Shown here one piece after another: positions 43,213-52,220 of a DNA stretch of 64,000 bases (position 1 is the first letter of the stretch; each line of letters starts with the position of its first letter). The translations under genes were made by a program, and so were the position numbers. Location of the stretch: the NCBI GenBank assembly GCA_051418075.1, contig JBPRGG010000031.1, positions 1 to 64,000 on the forward strand, read 5' to 3'. Origin of the DNA: JBPRGG01 sp051418075. Lineage in GTDB: Bacteria; Bacteroidota; Bacteroidia; Cytophagales; Cyclobacteriaceae. The notes under the pieces were generated by a model. It searched no databases and was not told the DNA's origin. It worked only from the letters and a program-made list of their open reading frames with translations.

Positions 43213-43958
43213 TGAGGGCAATGATCTTTGCCGCTGGTTTGGGAACCCGTCTTCGGCCCTTAACCAATGACCGTCCCAAAGCCCTGGTGCAGGTAAAAGG
43301 AGTTCCTCTGCTGGAAATTGCCATCAGGAAGTTGATTTCTTTTGGCTTCAATCAGTTGATCATCAATGTACATCATTTTGCTGATCAGATCAGACACTTT
43401 GTGTTTGAAAATAATTCTTTTGGGGCTGAGATCACTTTTTCCGACGAAACTGATCAACTATTAAATACCGGTGGAGGCTTAAAAAAGGCTTCCTGGTTCT
43501 TTGAAGACGAAGCGCCTTTTTTGGTTTACAATGTGGACGTATTAACCGACCTGAATCTAAATGATTTGGTAATATACCACCAATCACAAAATGCCCTGGC
43601 TACACTGGCCGTGCGAAACAGAATTGGTACAAGATACTTACTATTTGATCCAAAACATCAATTGGTGGGTTGGAAGCATCCCAAAACTGAAGAAATTAAA
43701 ATGGTGCAACCTGCAACTGCAACCTATAATCAACTGGCATTCAGCGGTATACAGGTAATTGACCCTCGTTTATTTGAATTAACAGAGGAGCAAGGTGCTT
43801 TTTCTATTATAGATTTGTATCTCAGGTTAGGCAAAAGCGAAAAGATTGTAGCTTATCCTCATGATCAGGGATTTTGGATGGATCTGGGAAAATTACCTCA
43901 ATTGACCCAGGTAGAAAAGGCTTATGACCTGGAACAGCTATTAGGTTTGAAAAAGTAG
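43212..43958 (+). CDS. Sugar-1-phosphate nucleotidyltransferase, MurU-like
   Basis: A 248-residue Rossmann-like nucleotidyltransferase. The nucleotide loop GLGTRLRPLT lies at about 9-18 with PKALVQVKG after it, and the metal-binding Asp is in YNVDVLTDLN. In the AmgK-MurU pathway MurU converts MurNAc-1-phosphate to UDP-MurNAc. Translation is probably coupled to the upstream kinase gene (TGATG overlap). Other sugar nucleotidyltransferases (mannose-1-P type) have the same fold, so the substrate is inferred from the neighbour. Confidence 0.85.
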   Translation: MRAMIFAAGLGTRLRPLTNDRPKALVQVKGVPLLEIAIRKLISFGFNQLIINVHHFADQIRHFVFENNSFGAEITFSDETDQLLNTGGGLKKASWFFEDEAPFLVYNVDVLTDLNLNDLVIYHQSQNALATLAVRNRIGTRYLLFDPKHQLVGWKHPKTEEIKMVQPATATYNQLAFSGIQVIDPRLFELTEEQGAFSIIDLYLRLGKSEKIVAYPHDQGFWMDLGKLPQLTQVEKAYDLEQLLGLKK

Positions 43959-43982
43959 TTATACTGCCTGAATTAAAAGGAA

Positions 43983-44014
43983 AAACCTGGCAGAAAAATT
44001 CCAGCCAGGTTTAT
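43983..44014 (+). terminator. Probable terminator after the MurU-like gene
   Basis: AAACCTGGC at 43983-43991 pairs with GCCAGGTTT at 44004-44012 (9 bp, 12-base loop); the following T-run is broken (TTTATTTAATT). Confidence 0.5.
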
Positions 44015-44166
44015 TTAATTAGTATGTATTTATACTTGTACGAAAACAAATATGCCTCAAAGGTAGTGGGTAAATTTGAAGATTATGTAAATGGATTTTG
44101 AAGGAATGTTGAGGATTTGTTTCAATTGCTTCTGCTGGCAAACTTTATTTTCTGAATAAGTGAAAG

Positions 44167-45528
44167 TTATTTAGGCTCTTCTATGAGCACTGGAAGATGA
44201 TTTAGCTGATAATCTGAAATATCTTTCAGCAGTATTTCCTTAATTTTTCCGCCTCGGTGATAAATAAAATTAATGATTCGAAAACTGGAAAAGGGAAGAT
44301 AAGCGGAAAGTTTAACCGAATCAGTATTTGGTTCTCTCCAGGCCAGGAATATTTCATTTTGATCTCTGAAAGAAAACTTATATAAGTAATTATCCAGTTT
44401 TTCTACTTTACTGAAACCATCTGTTTTTTGAATCAGAGTTTGCAAATTGAAAAAGGCCGGCTTATAATTTCCTTCCTGGGTGAGCAAACCGGCATATCTC
44501 CAATTTTGAATGTAATAGAATTCCCAGTCTACATCGGTCGAAACAAAAACTTTTTCAACCCCGGAAGCAAAAGATGCGGCCAGCTTTTTGATCAGATAAG
44601 CTGCCTGTAAGCTATCAAATTGCTGAATGGCCAAAGGTTCCCTCTGTGAAAGCCGCAGGTATAAATCTTTTTCTGCCAGGGTTCCGTCTGAATAATTCAA
44701 CCAGGGGCCGGAATACATGTCATCAATCCAAATGGGTTTGGTATAGCCGTTTAGTTTCATCTGATTAATGATCCATGTCACAGTGGGGGGAATAGCTTCA
44801 TATTCCCTGGAGGCATGAAATGAAAAAACATCGTAAAAATTTTTCCCTTTTTCTATTACTGTTTCAGTAAAATTCAGTTTGTTACGGATCAAATCACTGT
44901 TGATATTCAACTGGTTTAGAAAAGATCCAGACGGATTAAAACCAAATGCCATGATCTTTATATCAGGTTGGATTTTCTTGGCGGCCTGATAAATGATTGA
45001 CATGGCCCGGACAAATCCATCCGGGTCTACCCATTCGTTTTCTGCCTCGGAACCAACTTGTAATGCTGCTACCGGAGTTGATTTAAGTATATGCTCCACC
45101 AGTGCTGCCAGATCTTCCTCATGTTTCGGGAATACTCTTTTTATACCATTCTCCCTGGACCCATCGCCAGGATTGGTCACTTTGATTGCAGGATCTCTTT
45201 GCAGGGCCCATTCATTGGACAGTCTCAGGTTTAATTGTAATTGCCGATTGTTTTTATTCAGTTCTCTTTCCAAATCATTCAGCTTTGTAATGATATTGTA
45301 TTGATGTACCCCGTTAACTGGTGGATCAGGTTCCAGATCCTGCCAACTAATACCATTTACTCCGGACATGCCATCATTTAACTGAGAAATTTGGCTGAGG
45401 TATTTTACATTGAAGCCATCAACTCCGTATTTTTTGGAAATTGGGTCCTCCATCTGAATTGTAACCGGATCTTCTGAGGAACAAGCACTTCCGGCCCAGA
45501 TTAATAATATTATAAATACATGTTTCAT
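44167..45528 (-). CDS. TIM-barrel-like lipoprotein of unknown function
   Basis: 453 residues from ATG 45528, chosen because it opens a lipoprotein signal (MKHVFIILLIWAGSAC, Cys16); an upstream ATG would add 40 residues. The body looks like a (beta/alpha)8 barrel: LQLNLRLSNEW, ALQVGSEAENEW (acidic residues at 161, 163 and 165, the place of an acid/base Glu), IMAFGFNPSGSF, VFSFHASREYEAIP and IWIDDMYSGPW. At the usual nucleophile site there is Asp-Asp (269-270) instead of Glu, so classical retaining catalysis is doubtful. Possibly a glycoside-hydrolase relative or a binding protein. Low-complexity upstream; no operon partner. Confidence 0.5.
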   Translation of the reverse strand: MKHVFIILLIWAGSACSSEDPVTIQMEDPISKKYGVDGFNVKYLSQISQLNDGMSGVNGISWQDLEPDPPVNGVHQYNIITKLNDLERELNKNNRQLQLNLRLSNEWALQRDPAIKVTNPGDGSRENGIKRVFPKHEEDLAALVEHILKSTPVAALQVGSEAENEWVDPDGFVRAMSIIYQAAKKIQPDIKIMAFGFNPSGSFLNQLNINSDLIRNKLNFTETVIEKGKNFYDVFSFHASREYEAIPPTVTWIINQMKLNGYTKPIWIDDMYSGPWLNYSDGTLAEKDLYLRLSQREPLAIQQFDSLQAAYLIKKLAASFASGVEKVFVSTDVDWEFYYIQNWRYAGLLTQEGNYKPAFFNLQTLIQKTDGFSKVEKLDNYLYKFSFRDQNEIFLAWREPNTDSVKLSAYLPFSSFRIINFIYHRGGKIKEILLKDISDYQLNHLPVLIEEPK

Positions 45529-45610
45529 TACAGGGTTAGATGTTCCTGGCCAGTAAAGGTTTAATTTAATTACAATATTTTTTATGAATTTTAAGAACCT
45601 CTTAAGGAAA

Positions 45611-45811
45611 TTAAAGCTCTTCCAACTCATAATCATTTCCTTTACCATATTTAACCAGGTCCTTAAAGTTTAATTCTTCCAAAATCGCCAGGTCTTTGAT
45701 TCTGAAATCATTTTCCTCCAGAACCTCCTGAACTACAAATTCAGTGGTGTGTCCGTAATTAACCAAACGGTATTTTTTACCTACTCTTAATGTATCCGGG
45801 GAAATGGGCAT
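45611..45811 (-). CDS. Small protein of unknown function (66 aa)
   Basis: A 66-residue acidic protein starting MPISPDTLRVGKKYRLVNYG, then HTTEFVVQEVLEENDFRIKD. It looks like a small SH3-like or PilZ-like beta fold, but I do not recognise the family. It has normal coding composition, no signal or membrane segment, and lies 49 bases beyond the end of the cbb3 cluster on the same strand. Confidence 0.5.
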   Translation of the reverse strand: MPISPDTLRVGKKYRLVNYGHTTEFVVQEVLEENDFRIKDLAILEELNFKDLVKYGKGNDYELEEL

Positions 45812-45860
45812 AGCTTTAGTTGTTTATGTAAAAACATGAAATAAAGGGTAATGGTTTTCT

Positions 45861-46568
45861 TTAAAGACCTGTGCAAATAGGAACTTCAGGAATTGAGGCA
45901 TCTATATTGATCATTGGACTAAGATAGGGAATACCTAAATTCATTCCCCTGAGGATGAATAAAATACCTAAAACAACCACAAAAGCAGGGATCAACCGGT
46001 TCATATTTCTTTTAACCTTCAAGCTAACCAGGTTCCCGGCCAGGGCAAAAACAAACATCAAAGGAATGGTACCCAGACCAAACAAGACCATGTATAAAAA
46101 GCCTGATATGCCACTGCCGGTAGCTATAGCCCCGGCTAAAGCCAAATATACCAAACCACAGGGGAGCAATCCGTTTAACAACCCTATGAAAAACAACCCT
46201 TTATTAGAGCGATCCAGAAAAAGTCCACGAAATTTTGATTTGATAAATCCGGTAAATTGATTGATAAGGGATATATGATTCAATGACCGGGCTAGTTTTT
46301 GTGGAAAAAGGATAGAAACAATCATAATGGTTCCCATCAGTATCGAAAGCCATTGCTGGGTTCCGGCCAGGCTAATACCCAGTCCGATCAGTCCGAAAAA
46401 TAAGCCCATCAGACCATAAGTAATAGTACGGCCCAGATTATACAAAAATCTTCCCAGCAGAATATTCCATTTTTGTTTTCCGGTGGGTAAAGCCATAACA
46501 ATAGGGCCACACATACCTATGCAATGAAAACTTCCCACAATACCTACCATGAATGCTGTCCAGATCAT
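45861..46568 (-). CDS. Sulfite exporter TauE/SafE family protein (cco cluster)
   Basis: A 235-residue membrane protein with about six helices. The start FMVGIVGSFHCIGMCGPIVMALP is the hallmark of the UreH-like/TauE members found at the end of ccoNOQP-GH clusters, and GLLNGLLPCGLVYLALAGA is the second conserved motif. The Cys/Met-rich first motif suggests metal (copper) handling during oxidase assembly rather than sulfite export, but that is inference. It follows ccoH by 11 bases on the same strand. Confidence 0.85.
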   Translation of the reverse strand: MIWTAFMVGIVGSFHCIGMCGPIVMALPTGKQKWNILLGRFLYNLGRTITYGLMGLFFGLIGLGISLAGTQQWLSILMGTIMIVSILFPQKLARSLNHISLINQFTGFIKSKFRGLFLDRSNKGLFFIGLLNGLLPCGLVYLALAGAIATGSGISGFLYMVLFGLGTIPLMFVFALAGNLVSLKVKRNMNRLIPAFVVVLGILFILRGMNLGIPYLSPMINIDASIPEVPICTGL

Positions 46569-46579
46569 GAATGATCGCT

Positions 46580-47062
46580 TTAATTCAATTTTTGTACTGT
46601 TTGATTGCTTTGGCGAATGATGAATATATCTTTTTCATCATAGTAATCCAGATTCAGGTCATTCCAGCTGATTTTTACTTTCCAGTTGCCATTGATCAGT
46701 GAGGCCACATTAATATACTGTTTGCCTGATTCATCCAGTTTAATTTCATACTTTTTATCCATACCGGCATTGGATGGTCTGAAAAAAACGACTTCTCCCC
46801 TGATCTTTTTGGATAAAAAAGCAGTGGGAAAAGTGATTTCCACAATATTATCTACATTACGATACCTGATAGCTGGTTTTTCCGGTAATTTTTGTGTATT
46901 TCTGATCTTTTCAATCTGGTCCTGGTAAGCTATTTCCTGTTTATAATAATCCTCGGCCACCAAATGTACATCCTGCTGAAAGCTGTAAATTACCATGGCA
47001 ATGGTAATACCCATGAAAATACTTAACCCTATCGCTATTTTTACACCCCAATTCATCATCAA
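46580..47062 (-). CDS. ccoH: FixH/CcoH family protein
   Basis: A 160-residue protein with one N-terminal transmembrane helix (about residues 7-27) and a periplasmic beta-rich domain, containing VAEDYYKQEIAYQDQI, a FixH-type segment. CcoH helps assemble and stabilise cbb3 oxidase. Adjacent to ccoG with no gap. Confidence 0.85.
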   Translation of the reverse strand: MMMNWGVKIAIGLSIFMGITIAMVIYSFQQDVHLVAEDYYKQEIAYQDQIEKIRNTQKLPEKPAIRYRNVDNIVEITFPTAFLSKKIRGEVVFFRPSNAGMDKKYEIKLDESGKQYINVASLINGNWKVKISWNDLNLDYYDEKDIFIIRQSNQTVQKLN

Positions 47063-48481
47063 TTAATTTGTTGGTCCTAAAAAGTTAGTTTTTATTTCAT
47101 CCACAATTTCACCATTGTTTAACAACTGCACAGTTAGTTGTGTTTTAGGTGCAGTGATAGAAGTTCTTGGCAATTCAATAAAATAGACACCTTCTTCGCT
47201 GGAACTGGCTGGAACCACCAAAGCTTCTTCACCCACCCGTCGTATTTCAGCCCCTGGTTCGTCTTTAATTTTCAGATCCAGATTGATCTCTTCGAAAGTT
47301 TTATTAATAAATTTTATGTTGTAAAGATTACTGACCTTGTTGCCTGGTTGTTCCTGGTAAAGCATACCTGGAACACGTAAAACTGTGGCTTCCACATCTA
47401 CCCGGGTGGCCAATAAATAAACTAACACCCCGATTAAAAGAGAAAGGAGGGCTGTATATCCAATAGCCCGGCTATTAAACAGGTTTTTTTTGCCTTCCTT
47501 TATATTTTCATGTGAATCATACCGGATCAATCCTTTGGGTCGTTTGATGGTAGTCATAACATCATCACAGGCATCCATGCAGGCAGTACAGTTTACACAT
47601 TCCAGCTGAGTTCCGTTTCTGATATCTATTCCAGTGGGGCAGACATGGACACATCTTTTGCAACTGATGCAATCACCATTTCCTTCCTGAACCTTTCCTT
47701 TCCTGAGCTTTCCCCGGGGTTCTCCCCTGACCCAGTCATAAGCCACTACAATTGACTTCGGACCTAACAATACTCCTTGTAAACGTCCATAGGGACAAAC
47801 TGCTACACAGGCCTGTTCCCGAAAAAAGGCAAAGACCCAATAAAAAATGCCGGTAAATAATACCAGAGCAATGAATCCGCCCATATGCTCTGAAGGCGAG
47901 CTGGTCACCAGTTGTTTAACCTGATCAAATCCAACCAGATAAGCCATTAAAGTATGTGCAATCAGGATGGCAATGAGCAGGAAGATAAAATGCTTCAGCC
48001 CTTTTTTGAAGATCTTTTGATTATTCCAGGATTGTTTATCAAGTTTTCTTTGTTGAATAGCATCGCCTTCGATCCAGTATTCTATTTTTCGGAACACCAT
48101 TTCCATAAAAACTGTTTGAGGACAGGCCCAGCCACACCAAAGGCGGCCAAATACTACTGTAAACAGAATAATAAATACAAAAAAGGTAATCATTCCCAGT
48201 AAAAAAAGGTGAAAATCCTGGGGCCAGAAAGCCACGCCAAAAATGATAAATTTTCTTTCTATGAAATTAAATAAAAGAAATGGGTGACCATCTACCTTGA
48301 TCAAGGGGCCGGCAAACAGCAATCCCAATAAAATGATGGTAAAACCGATCCTCAAATTATGGTAATGGCCTTTGGGTTTTTTAGGATAAACCCATACCCG
48401 TTTTCCCTGGGTGTCTACTGTGGCAAGCTTATCCCTGAATTCATTATCCAATTCATATAATTCGTCAACCTGTTGACTCAT
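47063..48481 (-). CDS. ccoG: Cytochrome c oxidase accessory protein CcoG
   Basis: A 472-residue membrane iron-sulfur protein. N-terminal helices carry CGWACPQTVFMEMVFRKIE and CVAVCPYGRLQG, then two ferredoxin motifs (CISCKRCVHVCP and CVNCTACMDACD) and a C-terminal immunoglobulin-like periplasmic domain. CcoG is a copper reductase acting in cbb3 maturation. Its start is three bases downstream of the ccoP stop. Confidence 0.95.
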   Translation of the reverse strand: MSQQVDELYELDNEFRDKLATVDTQGKRVWVYPKKPKGHYHNLRIGFTIILLGLLFAGPLIKVDGHPFLLFNFIERKFIIFGVAFWPQDFHLFLLGMITFFVFIILFTVVFGRLWCGWACPQTVFMEMVFRKIEYWIEGDAIQQRKLDKQSWNNQKIFKKGLKHFIFLLIAILIAHTLMAYLVGFDQVKQLVTSSPSEHMGGFIALVLFTGIFYWVFAFFREQACVAVCPYGRLQGVLLGPKSIVVAYDWVRGEPRGKLRKGKVQEGNGDCISCKRCVHVCPTGIDIRNGTQLECVNCTACMDACDDVMTTIKRPKGLIRYDSHENIKEGKKNLFNSRAIGYTALLSLLIGVLVYLLATRVDVEATVLRVPGMLYQEQPGNKVSNLYNIKFINKTFEEINLDLKIKDEPGAEIRRVGEEALVVPASSSEEGVYFIELPRTSITAPKTQLTVQLLNNGEIVDEIKTNFLGPTN

Positions 48482-48484
48482 GTA

Positions 48485-49456
48485 TTAGCTGTTTATGGGT
48501 GCTTCAGACTCATTTTCCACCGTAATGTCCTCTTTTTCCGGAGCTGTTTCGGTGGATGGGTCCGGATTTTCTTGAGTGGGTTCATATAATTCACCCTGGG
48601 GCTCTTTGGCAGCAGCCGGTGTGGTACCTACCAGGGTCATGATATAACTGGATACATCAGACATATCCTTTGGACTCAACTGAGATTGCCAGGAAATCAT
48701 ACCTTTATCAGGTACACCATATTTAATGGTACTGAATATATCCTGGATGCTACCTCCATGTATCCAGTAGTTGTCAGTTAAATTAGGACCTATACTTCCA
48801 CCGCCATCATTAAGATGGCAGGCAGCACAATTTTTCAAATAAATGGCTTCTCCATTTTGCAATGCTGCGGGATCACTGCTAATAGATACATTGTTTTCAT
48901 CAATACTATTAGCTGCCAGTAATTTACGTGCTTCTGCCATTTCTTCTGCCCGGGCCATTTCTATCTGATATTCCTCAGCTGATAAAGGAGCCAGATCAAA
49001 CACATGATAGATGGCCAGATAAACAACTGAAAAGGCTATACTGATGTAGAAAAGCCATTTCCACCAGGGAGGCAAATGATTGTCCAGTTCATGAATGCCA
49101 TCGTATTCGTGATCCATCAATACTTTTTCCTCCTCTTCTACCGGCACTGCCCGGGTCAGTTTGGCCTGCATTTTTTCCCACACATTTTCCTGGGGCTGAG
49201 GCTGGGTAGCTGTTTCAGAGGCTGCCTCTTTAGTTTTTTGTTCAGATTGAACCAGGTAACGGATCAGGTACAGCAGGTAAACGGCAATGGTCAGTACCAG
49301 TATGGCTATGACCAGGATCAGCACCATAAGAATGGTTAAATAAGCTATATTATTATCAGCTGAACTAGTATCTGACTGAGCCTGGGCAAATGTAGGCAGC
49401 ACCAAAAGCAGGCCAAAAAACAAACCGTATTTTTTAATTAAGTTAGTGAATGTCAT
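48485..49456 (-). CDS. ccoP: cbb3-type oxidase subunit P (mono-heme)
   Basis: 323 residues from ATG 49456 (an in-frame ATG at 49486 would overlap ccoQ). The N-terminus MTFTNLIKKYGLFF with AQAQ looks like an export signal. Two transmembrane segments follow (about residues 38-66 and 134-155), then a CcoP N-terminal domain (HEYDGIHELDNHLPPWW) and one cytochrome c domain with a single CAACH heme motif. Classic proteobacterial CcoP has two hemes; only one is seen here. The C-terminus is Glu/Pro-rich. Confidence 0.93.
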   Translation of the reverse strand: MTFTNLIKKYGLFFGLLLVLPTFAQAQSDTSSADNNIAYLTILMVLILVIAILVLTIAVYLLYLIRYLVQSEQKTKEAASETATQPQPQENVWEKMQAKLTRAVPVEEEEKVLMDHEYDGIHELDNHLPPWWKWLFYISIAFSVVYLAIYHVFDLAPLSAEEYQIEMARAEEMAEARKLLAANSIDENNVSISSDPAALQNGEAIYLKNCAACHLNDGGGSIGPNLTDNYWIHGGSIQDIFSTIKYGVPDKGMISWQSQLSPKDMSDVSSYIMTLVGTTPAAAKEPQGELYEPTQENPDPSTETAPEKEDITVENESEAPINS

Positions 49457-49469
49457 TGTGCTAAGTGAT

Positions 49470-49661
49470 TTATTTATTTTGATCATCTTCTTCCTGGTCC
49501 GAATCTTTTTCCAGGGGCATATGCTTCATGTAATTTATAAATCCCTTATCAGCTGTAAATACATGATACAGCAGCATGATAAAGAAAACAAAGAATATGA
49601 CCAAAGAGATGATGGGCCAGATCTCTACATTTTCAATTCTTTCAAAATAGTATTTAAACAT
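49470..49661 (-). CDS. ccoQ: cbb3-type oxidase subunit Q
   Basis: A 63-residue single-helix subunit (WPIISLVIFFVFFIMLLYHVF) with a charged C-terminal tail (MPLEKDSDQEEDDQNK). Placed one base after ccoNO and 13 bases before ccoP, the canonical CcoQ position. It stabilises the oxidase complex. Confidence 0.85.
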   Translation of the reverse strand: MFKYYFERIENVEIWPIISLVIFFVFFIMLLYHVFTADKGFINYMKHMPLEKDSDQEEDDQNK

Positions 49662-49662
49662 A

Positions 49663-51804
49663 TTATTGCTTTTTAGCGACTATATTTTCATCTGGTGCTT
49701 CTTCCACATATATGTCCGTTCCTAATCTTTGCAAGTAGGAAATCAGGGCCACAATATCCAGATTTGGGTCTACCGGGATGTTTTGACTTTTCAAATTGGC
49801 GGCAATTTCTGCTGCCTGCTTTTCCATATCTGCAATTGATTGCTCTTCGTAACCTTCCGGATAGGGAACTCCCAGGGTACGCATGGCTGAAATCTTCCTG
49901 GGCATCAGGTTTTTATTATAATATTGCTCATAAAGCCAGGGGTATGGAGGCATGATAGATCCGGCTGAAGTTAAAGTTGGATCAAGCATATGCTGATAAT
50001 GCCAACTATCCGGGTACTTTTTACCTATCCGATGGAGATCAGGACCGGTCCTTTTGGACCCCCAAAGGAAAGGGTGATCATAAACAAATTCTCCTGCTTT
50101 GGAATATTCTTTATACCTGGCTGTTTCTGACCGGAAAGGCCGTATCATTTGGGAATGACAATTATTACATCCTTCCCGGATATAGATATCGCGGCCCTGC
50201 AGTTCAAGCGGGGTGTAGGGTTTCACATTGGCAATGGTAGGCACATTGGATTTGATCAGGAAGGTAGGCACCATTTCGATCAATCCTCCTATCAGAATAG
50301 CCACCAGTGTTAAAACCGTAAAAAGAATGGGTTTTCTTTCCAAAGCTCTGTGCCAGTAGCCACCTGTGATCTTTTTCTTTTCAAGGGCAGGGGCTTCTGC
50401 TTCTTCATTGGCAATGAATTTACCTGATTTGGCTGTTTTCACCAGGTTATAACTCATGGTAATGGCACCCACCAGGTACAGGAATCCACCTACGGCCCGT
50501 AACATATACATGGGGATAATCTGGGTAACCGTTTCCAGGAAATTTTTATACTGTAGAAAGCCGTCCTGGTTAAATTCTTTCCACATGGAAGTTTGAGTGA
50601 CTCCTGACCAGTACATGGATAATGCATAAAATATAATCCCCAGGGTGCCGATCCAAAAGTGGAAATTAGCCAGCTTGGTAGAATAGAGCCTGGTGCCCCA
50701 GAGCCGGGGAACCATCCAGTAAAGCACACCAAAGGTCAGGAATCCATTCCAGCCTAAACCTCCTATATGAACATGACCGATGATCCAATCGGAAAAATGA
50801 AAAATGGCATTTACATTTTTCAGGGACAACATTGGGCCTTCAAAGGTAGACATACCATAGGCAGTAACAGCTACTACCATAAATTTCAGGATAGGATCTT
50901 CCCTCACTTTGTCCCAGGCACCTCGTAAAGTGAGAATACCATTTAACATACCACCCCATGATGGCGCTATTAACATGATTGAAAATACCGTACCCAATGA
51001 TTGTGCCCAGTCAGGTAAAGAAGTGTACAACAAATGATGAGGTCCGGCCCATATATAAATAAAAATCAAAGCCCAAAAGTGAATGATGGAAAGCTTGTAG
51101 GAATAAATAGGACGGTTGGCAGCTTTGGGCAAATAATAATACATCAACCCAAGGTATGGAGTAGTTAAAAAGAACGCTACCGCATTATGGCCATACCACC
51201 ATTGTACCAGTGCATCCTGAACACCGGCATACCAGGAATAACTTTTGGTAAGGGTGACTGGCAATTCAAAGGAATTTACCAAATGTAACACAGCTACCGT
51301 AATGAAAGTGGCAATGTAAAACCAAATGGCCACGTACATATGTCGCTCCCGTCGCCGTAAAATGGTCATGATCATATTAATGCCAAAGGCCACCCAAACC
51401 AGGGTAATCATGATATCAATGGGCCATTCCAGTTCAGCATATTCTTTGGAAGTAGTAAGTCCCAGGGGAAGGGTGATGGCGGCGCTTAAGATGATGAGTT
51501 GCCAGCCCCAGAAATTGATCCAGCTGAGCAGGTCACTGTACATTCTTGTTTTCAACAAACGCTGCATGGAATAATACACCCCGGCAAAGATCCCGTTACC
51601 AACAAAAGCAAAAATCACCGCATTGGTATGTAAAGGCCGGATCCGGCCAAATGTAGTATAAGGCAGATCAAAATTAAAGGCTGGGTAAAATAGTTGAATG
51701 GCTATAGTAAGCCCAACCAACATACCTACCAGCCCCCAGGCCACAGTGGCGATAGTAAAGTATTTTACAATCTTATTATCGTAACTGAATTTTTCTACAA
51801 GCAT
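49663..51804 (-). CDS. ccoNO: cbb3-type cytochrome c oxidase subunits N and O, fused
   Basis: A 713-residue fusion. Residues about 1-470 are CcoN, the heme-copper catalytic subunit with 12 helices and several conserved His (RPLHTNAVIFAF, WWYGHNAVAFFLTTP, AGPHHLLYT, IIGHVHIGGLGWNGF). Residues about 490-713 are CcoO, a membrane-anchored monoheme cytochrome c (EGCNNCHSQMIRPFRSE). The fusion is common in Bacteroidetes. It reduces oxygen to water with high affinity. About 240 bases of AT-rich DNA separate it from ccoS, so it probably has its own promoter. Confidence 0.96.
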   Translation of the reverse strand: MLVEKFSYDNKIVKYFTIATVAWGLVGMLVGLTIAIQLFYPAFNFDLPYTTFGRIRPLHTNAVIFAFVGNGIFAGVYYSMQRLLKTRMYSDLLSWINFWGWQLIILSAAITLPLGLTTSKEYAELEWPIDIMITLVWVAFGINMIMTILRRRERHMYVAIWFYIATFITVAVLHLVNSFELPVTLTKSYSWYAGVQDALVQWWYGHNAVAFFLTTPYLGLMYYYLPKAANRPIYSYKLSIIHFWALIFIYIWAGPHHLLYTSLPDWAQSLGTVFSIMLIAPSWGGMLNGILTLRGAWDKVREDPILKFMVVAVTAYGMSTFEGPMLSLKNVNAIFHFSDWIIGHVHIGGLGWNGFLTFGVLYWMVPRLWGTRLYSTKLANFHFWIGTLGIIFYALSMYWSGVTQTSMWKEFNQDGFLQYKNFLETVTQIIPMYMLRAVGGFLYLVGAITMSYNLVKTAKSGKFIANEEAEAPALEKKKITGGYWHRALERKPILFTVLTLVAILIGGLIEMVPTFLIKSNVPTIANVKPYTPLELQGRDIYIREGCNNCHSQMIRPFRSETARYKEYSKAGEFVYDHPFLWGSKRTGPDLHRIGKKYPDSWHYQHMLDPTLTSAGSIMPPYPWLYEQYYNKNLMPRKISAMRTLGVPYPEGYEEQSIADMEKQAAEIAANLKSQNIPVDPNLDIVALISYLQRLGTDIYVEEAPDENIVAKKQ

Positions 51805-52043
51805 CCTTTTTTAATTTTTCAAATAATAAAGCAAATTAGGAAGATAAAGCAGTTTATAAAATGACATTTATCAGTTTTTAAAAGAAAAATGAAGGAGGTA
51901 AAAAACTTAATTTTTTTTAATTAATGTGGCTAATGGGTTTGATTTTTTATAAAAATTATAAAATAAATTGATTTAATAAGATAGGATAGGATCGTCGGTT
52001 GAAAAATAAATAATAAATTGGCATCCTAATGAGTGTTTTTAAA

Positions 52044-52220
52044 CTACTTATTTTTAGGCTTGGAGTCTTCTTTTTTTCTGTTTTTATCTTCAAACAAAAT
52101 CCTTACTGAAGGAGAATAGGTATCGTCATACTGTCCGCTCTTAACGGCCCAGATAAATGCTCCTAAAAAAGCCAACGCTACCACTAAACTAACCATGATC
52201 AAGATAATTACTACAGACAT
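52044..52220 (-). CDS. ccoS: cbb3-type oxidase assembly protein CcoS
   Basis: A 58-residue protein starting MSVVIILIMVSLVVALAFLG, with GQYDDTYSPSVRILF, the conserved CcoS motif (Y-D-D-x-x-x-P/S-x-x-R-I-L-F). It begins at ATG 52220-52218 and its start overlaps the ccoI stop (TGATG), so translation is coupled. It is required for heme or copper insertion in cbb3 oxidase. This gene is easily missed because of its size. Confidence 0.9.
   Translation of the reverse strand: MSVVIILIMVSLVVALAFLGAFIWAVKSGQYDDTYSPSVRILFEDKNRKKEDSKPKNK

Noticed and set aside
51805..52043. Possible FNR/Crp-type site (TTGAT-N4-ATCAA) upstream of ccoNO
   Set aside because: Only single half-sites (TTGATTTAATAAG and similar) occur; no symmetric pair was found. 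The region is simply AT-rich.
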